Source of the DNA: an uncultured Pseudomonadota bacterium
GTDB lineage: Bacteria; Pseudomonadota; Gammaproteobacteria; Burkholderiales; Rhodocyclaceae
Reading direction: 5' to 3'
DNA: 33,846 bases
Assembly: GCA_903870055.1 (NCBI GenBank)
Contig: CAIQBG010000043.1
Span: 1 to 33,846, forward strand
Both the position numbers and the translations under genes were made by a program. Under the pieces are notes generated by a model that ran no database searches, was not told the DNA's origin, and saw nothing but the letters and a program-made list of their open reading frames with translations. Shown one piece after another: positions 15,214 through 23,339 of this stretch. The first letter of the stretch is position 1; the number at the start of each line of letters is the position of its first letter.

Positions 15214-16380
15214 ATGAAACTGCTCGACCTGCCTTTTCTGGCGGAAGTAACCGCTATTCGCCGCGACATTCACGCCCACCCGGAGTTGGCTTTTGAAGAA
15301 AGCCGCACGGCGGATGTGGTCGCCAAAGCCCTAGAAAGCTACGGCATCGAAGTACACCGCGGTCTAGCCGGCACCGGTGTCGTTGGCGTTATCAAAGCAG
15401 GTACTGGTAAACGCATGATCGGCCTACGGGCCGACATGGATGCGCTGCCCATGCCTGAGCTCAACGAATTCCCTCACCGATCACGCCATGCCGGCAAAAT
15501 GCACGCCTGCGGCCATGATGGTCATACCGCCATGTTGCTGGGTGCTGCCCGGTATCTATCGGAGCACCGCGATTTCGATGGCACGGTTGTATTTATTTTC
15601 CAGCCCGCCGAAGAAGGTGAGGGCGGTGCACGCGTCATGATCGAACAGGGACTGTTCAAACAGTTTCCGGTGGATGCGGTTTTCGGTTTACACAATTGGC
15701 CGGGGCTGCCCGTCGGCCAGATGGCCATCATGCCCGGCCCCGTTATGGCGGGTACCTGCGGCCTGGAAATTCTGATCCGTGGCCACGGCTGCCATGCTGC
15801 TATGCCCCACCAGGGCGTCGATACCATTCTGGTTGGCGCGCAAGTTGTACAAGCGCTGCAAAGCGTTATCTCACGCAACCTGCACCCGTGCGATGCAGGC
15901 GTTATTTCCGTCACGCAATTCCACGCAGGTGATGCCTGGAACGTCATTCCTGAAGATGCTGTTTTACGGGGCACCATCCGTACATTCAAACCGGAAGTGC
16001 AACAACTCGTTGAGCACCGGATTCAGGAAATCTGCACGGGTATTGCTGCGACCTATGGCGCACAGATCGAGGTGCGGTACGAACACCGTTACCCGCCCAC
16101 CGTTAACAGCGCGCCCGAAGCCCACTTCTGTCAGCACGTGGCAGCCCACTTACTAGGCACGGAAAACGTCATCAAAAACGAATTGCCTTCCATGGGCGCC
16201 GAAGACTTTGCGTTCATGCTGCTGGAAAAACCCGGCTGCTATGTCTGGTTAGGCAACGGACCGGGCGAGGGCGGTTGCACGCTGCATAACCCGCATTACG
16301 ACTTTAACGATGACATCACGGCCCAGGGCATTTCTTACTGGGTTGCGCTCACCCGAGATTTCCTCGCGCAAACACCCTGA
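15214..16380 (+). CDS. M20-family amidohydrolase (hippurate hydrolase / N-acyl amino acid hydrolase type)
   Basis: This 388-residue metallopeptidase-fold enzyme hydrolyses an N-acyl amino acid or related amide. Motifs: GLRADMDALPM, the metal-binding HACGHDGHTAMLLGAA, the Glu pair in QPAEEGEGGARVMI, and the C-terminal SMGAEDFAFML and HNPHYDFND. Length and motifs match the IlvD/AmhX-like M20D group. Substrate cannot be told from sequence. No signal peptide is seen, so it is cytoplasmic. AGGTG lies 5 bases before the ATG. It converges on rfaH with a 12-base gap and is divergent from rapZ. Confidence 0.92.
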   Translation: MKLLDLPFLAEVTAIRRDIHAHPELAFEESRTADVVAKALESYGIEVHRGLAGTGVVGVIKAGTGKRMIGLRADMDALPMPELNEFPHRSRHAGKMHACGHDGHTAMLLGAARYLSEHRDFDGTVVFIFQPAEEGEGGARVMIEQGLFKQFPVDAVFGLHNWPGLPVGQMAIMPGPVMAGTCGLEILIRGHGCHAAMPHQGVDTILVGAQVVQALQSVISRNLHPCDAGVISVTQFHAGDAWNVIPEDAVLRGTIRTFKPEVQQLVEHRIQEICTGIAATYGAQIEVRYEHRYPPTVNSAPEAHFCQHVAAHLLGTENVIKNELPSMGAEDFAFMLLEKPGCYVWLGNGPGEGGCTLHNPHYDFNDDITAQGISYWVALTRDFLAQTP

Positions 16381-16392
16381 GATAATCAGCCC

Positions 16393-16881
16393 TTAAAGAC
16401 TGGCGCGTAAATCGGCAGTCGAGACGGAAACGCGTTGTTGCTTCTGCATAAACTCAAGGAGGACAAAGCTGCGCTGTTCGCCGTCGGTGATTTCAAAAAC
16501 GCCCTCTAGCCCCAGCAAAGGGCCACTGACGACACGAATGCCATCGCCCGATTCGAAGAGTGCTTTCTTGATATCCTGCGTGCGCTCACGAACAGCCTCT
16601 AGAACTTCATCGGACACAACCGCGTAGGCTTGCCCAAAACGTACCAGACCGGCCACCCCCATCGTTGAACGAATGGGACCCCAGTTATCGTTGCCCTCTT
16701 CCAGATGCAGAAACAGATACCGGGGAAACAACGGCTCCATCTTCTTGAGCAACTTGCCGCGCTGTAGGCGTTCCACTTCCATTAAGGGCAAATAAGTCTC
16801 GTAACCCTGACGAACGAGGTTCTCCAGCGCCCGCGCTTCGTTGCGGGGTTTGCTTTGAACGAGGTACCAAGCGCGCGCCAT
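16393..16881 (-). CDS. rfaH: RfaH-like NusG paralogue
   Basis: This 162-residue protein begins WYLVQSKPRNEARALENL, the signature of RfaH, an operon-specific elongation factor that binds RNA polymerase paused at ops sites and suppresses Rho termination. The NGN domain (1-100) contains PLFPRYLFLHL; the C-terminal KOW-like region (108-162) has VVSGPLLGLEGVFEITDGEQ. In enterobacteria the target operons make cell-surface polysaccharides; no target is in the window. ATG at 16881 follows a run with no strong ribosome binding site. Its 5' side faces the metH promoter region, so the genes are divergent. Confidence 0.92.
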   Translation of the reverse strand: MARAWYLVQSKPRNEARALENLVRQGYETYLPLMEVERLQRGKLLKKMEPLFPRYLFLHLEEGNDNWGPIRSTMGVAGLVRFGQAYAVVSDEVLEAVRERTQDIKKALFESGDGIRVVSGPLLGLEGVFEITDGEQRSFVLLEFMQKQQRVSVSTADLRASL

Positions 16882-16934
16882 AATCCATGCATTTTAACCA
16901 TACACATTTTATATTCGCCAACCCATTGATTTGC

Positions 16935-16963
16935 TTGACGTAGCGGCTTCAGACCCGTATTGT
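16935..16963 (+). promoter_or_regulatory. Promoter of metH
   Basis: TTGACG at 16935-16940 and TATTGT at 16958-16963 are separated by 17 bases. The start of transcription would fall near 16970, directly in front of the riboswitch-like element. Five of six -35 bases and four of six -10 bases match the sigma-70 consensus. Confidence 0.65.
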
Positions 16964-16982
16964 CACGGCTTGGATTGATGCC

Positions 16983-17047
16983 ACGCGCCGATTTGAGCTC
17001 CTCAGCTTGCGGGCGCGTTAATAAATACTGCTAAAGCGATGGGATGC
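16983..17047 (+). ncRNA. SAM-II-like riboswitch upstream of metH
   Basis: Stem P1 is ACGCGCC 16983-16989 with GGCGCGT 17012-17018. The loop starts GATTTGA and the stem is followed by TAATAAATACTGCTAAAGC. This order (GCGC, GATTTRA, CTTGC, GCGCGT, ATAAAT, GCTAAA) is that of the SAM-II class aptamer. Pseudoknot pairs are available between loop and tail: CAG 17003-17005 with CTG 17028-17030, and TCC 16999-17001 with GGA 17042-17044. A terminator follows at once, so S-adenosylmethionine would shut off methionine synthase. The related SAM-V class has a similar core and cannot be excluded. Confidence 0.78.
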
Positions 17048-17053
17048 CGAACA

Positions 17054-17095
17054 CCCGCCGCTTACAGCTCCGCTGACCGGCGGGTTTTGTTTTTT
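17054..17095 (+). terminator. Intrinsic terminator (attenuator) between riboswitch and metH
   Basis: CCCGCCG 17054-17060 pairs with CGGCGGG 17078-17084; inside, CAGC 17065-17068 pairs with GCTG 17072-17075. TTTTGTTTTTT follows at 17085-17095. It ends 13 bases before the metH start, so it acts as expression platform. GCGGG at 17009-17013, within the aptamer loop and P1, can pair with CCCGC 17054-17058 as an antiterminator when SAM is absent (inference). Confidence 0.85.
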
Positions 17096-17108
17096 GAAGA
17101 TGACAGCT

Positions 17109-20100
17109 ATGAACGCACCACAACCCGATCGTACTGAAGAGATTCTTTCCCACCTGAAAGAACGCGTCCTTGTGCTCGACGGCGCCATGGGCACGATGAT
17201 TCAACGGCACAGCCTGACCGAAGCCGATTTCCGCGGCGAGCGCTTCGCAAACCACGCGCATGACCTGAAGGGCAACAACGATCTCCTACTGCTGACGCGC
17301 CCGGAAATCATTCAGGGCATCCACGAGCAATATCTGGCGGCGGGCGCTGACATCATTGAAACCAACACCTTCAATGCCACGCGTCTTTCCCAGTCGGACT
17401 ACAAACTGGAAGAGATCGTTTACGAACTTAACGTTGCTGGCGCAGCCCTGGCTCGCGCCGCCTGTGACAAATACACCGCCCAGAACCCGGCCAAGCCCCG
17501 CCTGGTGGCTGGCGTCATCGGCCCGACATCGCGTACCGCATCAATCTCACCGGATGTGAATGATCCGGGTGCACGTAACGTTACTTTTGACGACCTGGTC
17601 ACCAACTACAAAGAAGCGGCCAATGGTCTGATTGATGGCGGCGCCGACATTCTGCTGATCGAAACCGTCTTTGATACGCTCAATGCCAAAGCCGCTGTGG
17701 TTGCCGTCGAACAGGTCTTTATCGATCGCGGTCGCCGCTGGACCGTGATGATTTCCGGCACTATTACCGATGCCTCGGGTCGTACCCTTTCCGGCCAGAC
17801 TGCCGAAGCCTTCTGGATTTCACTGGCGCACGCCCGCCCGATCTCCATGGGTCTGAACTGCGCGCTCGGCGCCAAAGAGTTGCGCCCACACGTTGAAACG
17901 CTGTCGCGCATCTGCCCAACTTATATTTCTGCCCACCCGAATGCCGGCCTGCCCAATGCCTTCGGTGGTTACGATGAGACACCGGAAATGCTGGCGGAAG
18001 ATATCCGCGAGTGGGCCGTGCATGGTCTGGTCAATATCGTCGGCGGCTGTTGCGGCACCACGCCAGATCACATCCGCGCGATTGCCAATGCCGTTGCTGA
18101 TGTTAAGCCACGCCAACCGGCTGATGTGCCCCATCGTCTGCGCCTCTCTGGCCTTGAGCCTTGCGAGATCGGCCCCGAGTCTTTCTTCGTCAACGTTGGC
18201 GAACGCACTAACGTGACCGGCTCGCGCGCTTTCGCCAAGATGATTCTGGAAAGCCGCTTCGACGATGCGCTGGCCGTCGCCCGCCAACAGGTAGAAAACG
18301 GCGCTCAGGTCATCGACATCAATATGGATGAAGCGATGCTGGATTCGGAAGCTGCCATGGTGCGCTTCCTGCAACTGATCGCCTCGGAACCGGATATCTC
18401 CCGTGTGCCGATCATGATCGACTCATCGAAGTGGTCCGTCATTGAGGCCGGTCTCAAATGCATACAAGGCAAGGGCATCGTTAACTCCATCTCCATGAAG
18501 GAAGGCGAAGCCGAATTCCTGCGTCAGGCACGCCTGGCGCGCCAGTACGGTGCGGCGGTCATTGTTATGGCCTTCGATGAAAAGGGGCAGGCAGATACCT
18601 TCCAGCGCAAAGTGGAAATCTGCGAACGCGCTTACAAGCTGCTAGTCGCCAATGGCTTCCCGCCTGAAGACATCATCTTCGACCCGAATATCTTCGCTAT
18701 CGCCACCGGTATCGCCGAGCACGATGGCTATGCCGTCGACTTTATCGAAGCCGTCCGCTGGATCAAGGCACACCTGCCACACGCCAGCATTTCCGGTGGC
18801 GTCTCTAACGTATCGTTCTCGTTCCGTGGCAACGACCCGGTCCGTGAAGCGATTCACACGGTATTCCTGTATCACGCCATTCAGGCGGGCATGACGATGG
18901 GCATCGTCAATGCCGGTCAACTCGGCGTCTTCGATCAGCTCGACGCCGACTTGCGCGCCAAAGTTGAAGACGTGGTGCTGAACAAGCACCCGGGGGCCGG
19001 TGAGGCGTTGGTTGAAATTGCACAGAACGTTAAAGGCACCGCTAAAGAGCGTATCGAAGATCTGGCCTGGCGCAGCTGGCCGGTCGCAGAACGCCTGAGC
19101 CATGCCATGGTGAAGGGCATTACTGACTACGTGGTGGCCGATACCGAAGAGTGTCGCGCCGCACTGGCCGCAGCAGGCGAACCACCGCTGGCCGTGATCG
19201 AAGGACCATTGATGTCCGGCATGAACACGGTCGGCGATTTGTTTGGCGCCGGCAAAATGTTCCTGCCGCAAGTAGTGAAGTCAGCGCGCGTTATGAAGCA
19301 GGCCGTTGCCCATCTGGTGCCCTTTATCGAAGAAGAAAAAGCCCGCACGGGTGCGGCCGCCAAAGGCAAACTGCTGATTGCTACGGTAAAGGGTGACGTC
19401 CACGACATTGGCAAAAATATTGTTGCCGTGGTGCTGGGCTGTAACGGCTACGAAGTGATTGACCTTGGTGTCATGGTGCCCTGCGAACAGATTCTGAAAG
19501 CAGCGCGCGAGCACAATGCGCAGGTGATTGGCCTGTCTGGCCTAATCACCCCGTCGCTGGAAGAGATGACGCACATCGCCAATGAAATGACGCGTCAGGG
19601 CTTTAATGTGCCGCTGATGATTGGTGGTGCCACCACCAGTCGTGCACACACCGCCATCAAGATCGCTCCCCATTACGCACACCCGGTGGTTTATGTACCG
19701 GATGCCTCGCGTGCCGTGGGCGTGGTCTCGAATCTGCTGTCTGCCGATGCCGCCAAGGTGCAAGCCTATAAGGACGAGCTGTCTGCCGATTACGAAAAAG
19801 TACGTCAGCAGCATGCCAACAAGAAAGGCGTCACCCTGGTATCAGCCGAAGCCGCTAGCGCTAATGCCTATGATGGCTTCGCAGGGGAGTATGCCCAATA
19901 TCAGCCGGTCGCACCACAACAAATCGGTGTTCAGGCGATCGAACCCGCACTGGCAGACCTGGTACCGTATATCGACTGGAGCCCCTTCTTCCAGACCTGG
20001 GATCTCGCGGGTTCCTTCCCGGCCATTCTGGATGACAAAGTGGTCGGCGAAACAGCGCGTCAGGTGTATGCCGATGCGCAGGACATGCTCAAGCAACTGG

Positions 20101-20816
20101 TCGATGAGCAATGGCTAAAAGCACGCGGTGTGTTTGGTCTCTTCCCGGCCAACCGGGTCGGCGACGACATCGAAATCTATACCGATGAAGCACGTCAGCA
20201 CACCGGCATGATCTGGCACAACCTACGCCAACAGCAGGAACGTCCGGCCGGCAAACCCAACTGGTGTCTGGCCGACTTTATTGCTGAGAAAAAACCTTCG
20301 GGCACTACACCGGATTGGATTGGTGGCTTTGCCGTATCGTGCGGTGAAGGCATTGAGCCGCATCTGAAGCGCTTTGAAGCAGCCCACGACGATTACCGTT
20401 CGATCATGCTCAAATCGCTGGCTGATCGCCTGGCCGAAGCCTTTGCCGAATGGCTGCACCGCGAAGTACGCATGAAGCATTGGGGCTACGTGGCCGACGA
20501 AACGCTGGATAACGCCGCACTGATCAAGGAAGCCTACCAAGGCATCCGACCTGCACCAGGCTACCCGGCATGTCCGGATCACCTAGCCAAGCGCGGCCTC
20601 TTTGATCTGCTTGATGTGCCCAAGCTCGCCGGCATGACGCTTACCGAATCCTGCGCCATGTGGCCAGCGGCTTCGGTCTCAGGCTTCTATCTGGCGCATC
20701 CGGCCGCACGCTATTTTGCCGTCGGCAAAATCGGTACCGATCAGCTGGAAGACTGGGCACGCCGTTGTGGCCTTCCGGTTAGCGAAGCCCAACGCTGGTT
20801 GGCACCTAACCTCTAA
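17109..20816 (+). CDS. metH: Cobalamin-dependent methionine synthase MetH
   Basis: This is a four-module enzyme of about 1235 residues, as in E. coli (1227), that moves a methyl group from methyltetrahydrofolate via cobalamin to homocysteine. The homocysteine domain carries Zn ligands Cys251 (GLNCALG), Cys314 and Cys315 ([10 protein letters not shown]). The pterin domain begins near [13 protein letters not shown]. The B12 domain has GDVHDIGKN with ligand His765, and the AdoMet reactivation domain has [12 protein letters not shown] near the end. I use ATG 17109; ATG 17100 is six bases after the terminator U-tract and TTG 17094 lies inside it. The gene stands alone between the SAM-II-like leader and a bidirectional terminator. 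Confidence 0.96.
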   Translation: MNAPQPDRTEEILSHLKERVLVLDGAMGTMIQRHSLTEADFRGERFANHAHDLKGNNDLLLLTRPEIIQGIHEQYLAAGADIIETNTFNATRLSQSDYKLEEIVYELNVAGAALARAACDKYTAQNPAKPRLVAGVIGPTSRTASISPDVNDPGARNVTFDDLVTNYKEAANGLIDGGADILLIETVFDTLNAKAAVVAVEQVFIDRGRRWTVMISGTITDASGRTLSGQTAEAFWISLAHARPISMGLNCALGAKELRPHVETLSRICPTYISAHPNAGLPNAFGGYDETPEMLAEDIREWAVHGLVNIVGGCCGTTPDHIRAIANAVADVKPRQPADVPHRLRLSGLEPCEIGPESFFVNVGERTNVTGSRAFAKMILESRFDDALAVARQQVENGAQVIDINMDEAMLDSEAAMVRFLQLIASEPDISRVPIMIDSSKWSVIEAGLKCIQGKGIVNSISMKEGEAEFLRQARLARQYGAAVIVMAFDEKGQADTFQRKVEICERAYKLLVANGFPPEDIIFDPNIFAIATGIAEHDGYAVDFIEAVRWIKAHLPHASISGGVSNVSFSFRGNDPVREAIHTVFLYHAIQAGMTMGIVNAGQLGVFDQLDADLRAKVEDVVLNKHPGAGEALVEIAQNVKGTAKERIEDLAWRSWPVAERLSHAMVKGITDYVVADTEECRAALAAAGEPPLAVIEGPLMSGMNTVGDLFGAGKMFLPQVVKSARVMKQAVAHLVPFIEEEKARTGAAAKGKLLIATVKGDVHDIGKNIVAVVLGCNGYEVIDLGVMVPCEQILKAAREHNAQVIGLSGLITPSLEEMTHIANEMTRQGFNVPLMIGGATTSRAHTAIKIAPHYAHPVVYVPDASRAVGVVSNLLSADAAKVQAYKDELSADYEKVRQQHANKKGVTLVSAEAASANAYDGFAGEYAQYQPVAPQQIGVQAIEPALADLVPYIDWSPFFQTWDLAGSFPAILDDKVVGETARQVYADAQDMLKQLVDEQWLKARGVFGLFPANRVGDDIEIYTDEARQHTGMIWHNLRQQQERPAGKPNWCLADFIAEKKPSGTTPDWIGGFAVSCGEGIEPHLKRFEAAHDDYRSIMLKSLADRLAEAFAEWLHREVRMKHWGYVADETLDNAALIKEAYQGIRPAPGYPACPDHLAKRGLFDLLDVPKLAGMTLTESCAMWPAASVSGFYLAHPAARYFAVGKIGTDQLEDWARRCGLPVSEAQRWLAPNL

Positions 20817-20825
20817 GCACTACAC

Positions 20826-20858
20826 AAAACAAAGCCACCGCAAGGTGGCTTTGTTTTT
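20826..20858. terminator. Bidirectional intrinsic terminator
   Basis: A perfect 14-bp stem (20826-20839 with 20844-20857) has loop GCAA. The plus strand ends in a T run after CTTTG and the minus strand likewise. It serves both metH and the convergent DUF1840 gene, whose stop codon overlaps the stem. Confidence 0.93.
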
Positions 20859-21204
20859 AAGCGGCAAAGTCTTTAGGGGCTTCCCAGGTAATTTCTTTTT
20901 TCTCGCGTTGCGCCTGCGTCAGCATCTTGATCAACGGCTGTGCGCGCACCGAAAGCCCTACCAGCTCATGCGGCTCGATCCCCACGTCGGGAATCGGCAA
21001 TTCTTCGCGCCGCTCGCGACCTTCTCGCACACGCTTCTCCTGCTCCGTCAGTGCATTCAAACGCACCAACGCTGGCGCCATCTCTTCTATCGTCACCACC
21101 CCGCGTTGCGTGGCGGTCTTGCCAATAACCTTAAGTAACGCACGCGCCACATCGTCAAACATTAATAAATTGGCAGTTGCCTGCGAAGAAAACCGAACCA
21201 ACAT
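20857..21204 (-). CDS. DUF1840 domain protein
   Basis: This 115-residue soluble protein is recognisable as DUF1840 from the N-terminal VRFSSQATANLLMFDDVARALLKVIG and the VVTIEEMAPAL segment. The C-terminal half is charged and includes ERREELPIPDVGI and a helix REKKEITWEAP. Function is unknown for the family. The single gene is transcribed leftwards from the region shared with the carbonic anhydrase promoter. ATG at 21204 has GGAG-like AGGAG upstream at 21212-21216 (minus strand). Confidence 0.85.
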   Translation of the reverse strand: MLVRFSSQATANLLMFDDVARALLKVIGKTATQRGVVTIEEMAPALVRLNALTEQEKRVREGRERREELPIPDVGIEPHELVGLSVRAQPLIKMLTQAQREKKEITWEAPKDFAA

Positions 21205-21227
21205 AGCGCTTCTCCTGATTAGCCGAT

Positions 21228-21261
21228 GGGTTTAAACCCGATCTGTTCTGTCCTTTATAAT
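21228..21261 (+). promoter_or_regulatory. can promoter with a 12-bp palindrome
   Basis: TATAAT at 21256-21261 is a consensus -10. The -35 position is occupied by the perfect palindrome GGGTTTAAACCC (21228-21239), which contains TTAAAC 18 bases before the -10. A dimeric regulator bound there would block or activate carbonic anhydrase transcription and could also influence the divergent DUF1840 gene. The regulator is unknown. Confidence 0.5.
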
Positions 21262-21303
21262 ACGCCATACCCTAGTAGTGAATAAATACAGAGAACTAAC
21301 GCC

Positions 21304-21954
21304 ATGCATATCCTTGAACCACTCTTCGAACAGAACCGCATCTGGTCCGAAAAGACACAAACTGAAAATCCGGAATTCTTTAGTGATCTGGCTAAACTAC
21401 AAAAACCGGAATATCTCTGGATAGGCTGTTCAGATTCACGCGTACCTGCCAACCAGATCATGGGCTTAAAACCAGGTGAAGTGTTTGTTCACCGAAATAT
21501 CGCTAACGTCGTGGTTCATAGCGACCTGAATTGTCTTTCGGTCGTGCAATACGCCGTTCAGGTGCTGCGCGTTAAACACATCCTCGTTGTCGGCCACTAT
21601 GGTTGCGGCGGCGTCAAAGCAGCGCTCGATGGTTTACGTGTTGGTCTTGCCGATAACTGGCTACGTCATATTCACGATGTACGTCAAAAGCACCAAGCGA
21701 TTATAGATGCAGCCCCCGAAGCCGAACGTCATGATCGCCTTTGCGAACTGAACGTCATTGAACAGGTACTGAACCTGGCTCAGTCTACAGTGGTCTATGA
21801 TGCCTGGGCCCGCGGTCAGGAGTTGTCTGTTCACGGTCTCATCTATGGCCTGCAGGACGGCATTGTGAGCAACCTGAACATTTCTATTCATAGCTTGAAC
21901 GCCATCTGCCCGGCCTATAACCATGCGCTGAGCCACTTCAGCACCGAAGCCTGA
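21304..21954 (+). CDS. can: Beta-carbonic anhydrase
   Basis: This 216-residue enzyme interconverts CO2 and bicarbonate. Zn and catalytic residues are in the same positions as in E. coli Can: Cys42, Asp44 and Arg46 in CSDSRVP, His98 and Cys101 in HYGCGG. It has no signal peptide and is cytoplasmic, supplying bicarbonate for carboxylases. The promoter lies immediately upstream. The next gene begins one base after its stop (TGATATG), so an MHS-type transporter is coupled to it. Confidence 0.95.
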   Translation: MHILEPLFEQNRIWSEKTQTENPEFFSDLAKLQKPEYLWIGCSDSRVPANQIMGLKPGEVFVHRNIANVVVHSDLNCLSVVQYAVQVLRVKHILVVGHYGCGGVKAALDGLRVGLADNWLRHIHDVRQKHQAIIDAAPEAERHDRLCELNVIEQVLNLAQSTVVYDAWARGQELSVHGLIYGLQDGIVSNLNISIHSLNAICPAYNHALSHFSTEA

Positions 21955-21955
21955 T

Positions 21956-23257
21956 ATGCGCCCGACCAGCCTGCGTAAAACCCTGCTGGCTGGGGCCATT
22001 GGCAATGCGATCGAGTTTTATGACTTTATCGTTTACGCCTATCTGGCAGGATATTTTGCGGCGCAATTCTTTCCGACACATGATCCAGTTGCCGCATTGC
22101 TGGCCAGCTACGGCGCCTTTGCCACCGGCATGATCATGCGCCCGGTGGGCGGCATCGTCTTCGGTAACATCGGTGATCGCATTGGCCGTAAAGCAGCACT
22201 ACAGATTTCTGTGCTGCTCATCGCCATACCCACCTTACTGATCGGCCTGATGCCCACCTACGCCGTTATCGGCCTCTGGGCACCCGTGCTACTGATCGTT
22301 TTACGCATGTTGCAGGGGCTTTCTGTCGGCGGCGAATACTCTTCCTCCATCGTCTTCCTGATCGAGCATGCCCCGCAGAATCAACGTGGTTTTGTCGGCG
22401 GCTTCAGCCCCATGGGTGCCTTTGGTGGCCTACTCCTCGGCACAGTCGTTAGCTTTCTCTGCACCACGGCTCTGGGCAAAGCCGTGATGGTGGATTGGGG
22501 CTGGCGCGTCCCCTTTATCGCCAGCATCTTCCTTACCGGCATCGGTGTCGCCGCACGTCGTGCGCTGGCTCAGGACATCCTGAACAAAGACGAGGTATTG
22601 AAGTCTCCCGTGCGCGAAGCCTTCCGTCGTTACTGGCAACCCATGGCAGCCATTGCGCTGGCCAACACGGCAACGGGTATCGTCTCCTTTGTCGGCTTCA
22701 TGTACTGCGTACCGTGGATGGTTAAAGAAGCGGGTGTCAGTACTACGCTTGCCCTGGCCATTAACATGTTTGGCCTACTCATGGTGAGCCTGCTGTCAGT
22801 GGCTGGTGGGCGCCTTGGCGATCGATTCGGACGTCTGCGCATCAGCCGCCTTGGCGTATTGATTCTATTGCTCGGCGCCTGGCCTGCCTTCAGCCTGTTC
22901 CGTACAGGTGATGTTATTGCCATGATGGCCGGCGGCCTGATCCTCGCCATCGGCCAGGGATTTTTCCTGGGTCCACTATCCGCCAGCATGGCAACGCTGC
23001 TGCCCAAACAAGTACGCGTTACCGGTCTTTCTTTTGGTTATAGCCTCGCGGTGGGTATCTTTGGTGGCTTAGCCCCCATGCTCACCGAGTTCCTTATCGC
23101 GCGTTTCTCTCTGGCCATGGCCCCGGCACTGGTGATTATGCTCGGTGCATTGGTATCACTGCTCACGCTGTGCTTGCACCCACTCTGGCGGCACAACGGT
23201 GGCCGCTTACCAGAAGACGATTTGCCCGTTACTACCAATCCGGCACCAATCGCTTAA
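21956..23257 (+). CDS. MFS transporter, metabolite:H+ symporter (MHS) family
   Basis: This 433-residue protein has 12 predicted helices. The opening AGAIGNAIEFYDFIVYAYLA, the loop IGDRIGRKAALQIS and the RMLQGLSVGGEYSSSIVFL segment are typical of MHS permeases such as ProP, KgtP and citrate transporters. The substrate is probably a dicarboxylate, citrate, betaine or other small organic acid. Translation is coupled to carbonic anhydrase, which is unusual for this family and raises the possibility of a carboxylate or bicarbonate-linked role. The gene ends 82 bases before hsdM. Confidence 0.88.
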   Translation: MRPTSLRKTLLAGAIGNAIEFYDFIVYAYLAGYFAAQFFPTHDPVAALLASYGAFATGMIMRPVGGIVFGNIGDRIGRKAALQISVLLIAIPTLLIGLMPTYAVIGLWAPVLLIVLRMLQGLSVGGEYSSSIVFLIEHAPQNQRGFVGGFSPMGAFGGLLLGTVVSFLCTTALGKAVMVDWGWRVPFIASIFLTGIGVAARRALAQDILNKDEVLKSPVREAFRRYWQPMAAIALANTATGIVSFVGFMYCVPWMVKEAGVSTTLALAINMFGLLMVSLLSVAGGRLGDRFGRLRISRLGVLILLLGAWPAFSLFRTGDVIAMMAGGLILAIGQGFFLGPLSASMATLLPKQVRVTGLSFGYSLAVGIFGGLAPMLTEFLIARFSLAMAPALVIMLGALVSLLTLCLHPLWRHNGGRLPEDDLPVTTNPAPIA

Positions 23258-23272
23258 TAGCGCCACAAATTA

Positions 23273-23329
23273 CCTGAAATAAGTTCAGATACTTGCCATA
23301 ATAGGGTCTCGTGTAAACCTTATTTCGGG
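23273..23329 (+). promoter_or_regulatory. hsdM promoter flanked by an inverted repeat
   Basis: CTGAAA (23274-23279) and CATAAT (23297-23302), 17 bases apart, form a plausible promoter. CCTGAAATAAG at 23273-23283 is the inverted match (10 of 11) of CTTATTTCGGG at 23319-23329, so the two arms flank the -10 and start site. This could be an operator controlling the restriction locus, or a structured 5' end. Confidence 0.45.
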
Positions 23330-23339
23330 TCGTGCTTTT

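Noticed and set aside
16882-17093. SAH or cobalamin riboswitch upstream of metH
   Set aside because: Their conserved cores are not present; the order of motifs fits SAM-II instead.
17094-17099. TTG start for metH
   Set aside because: It lies in the terminator U-tract; ATG codons at 17100 and 17109 are better and match the usual MetH N-terminus.
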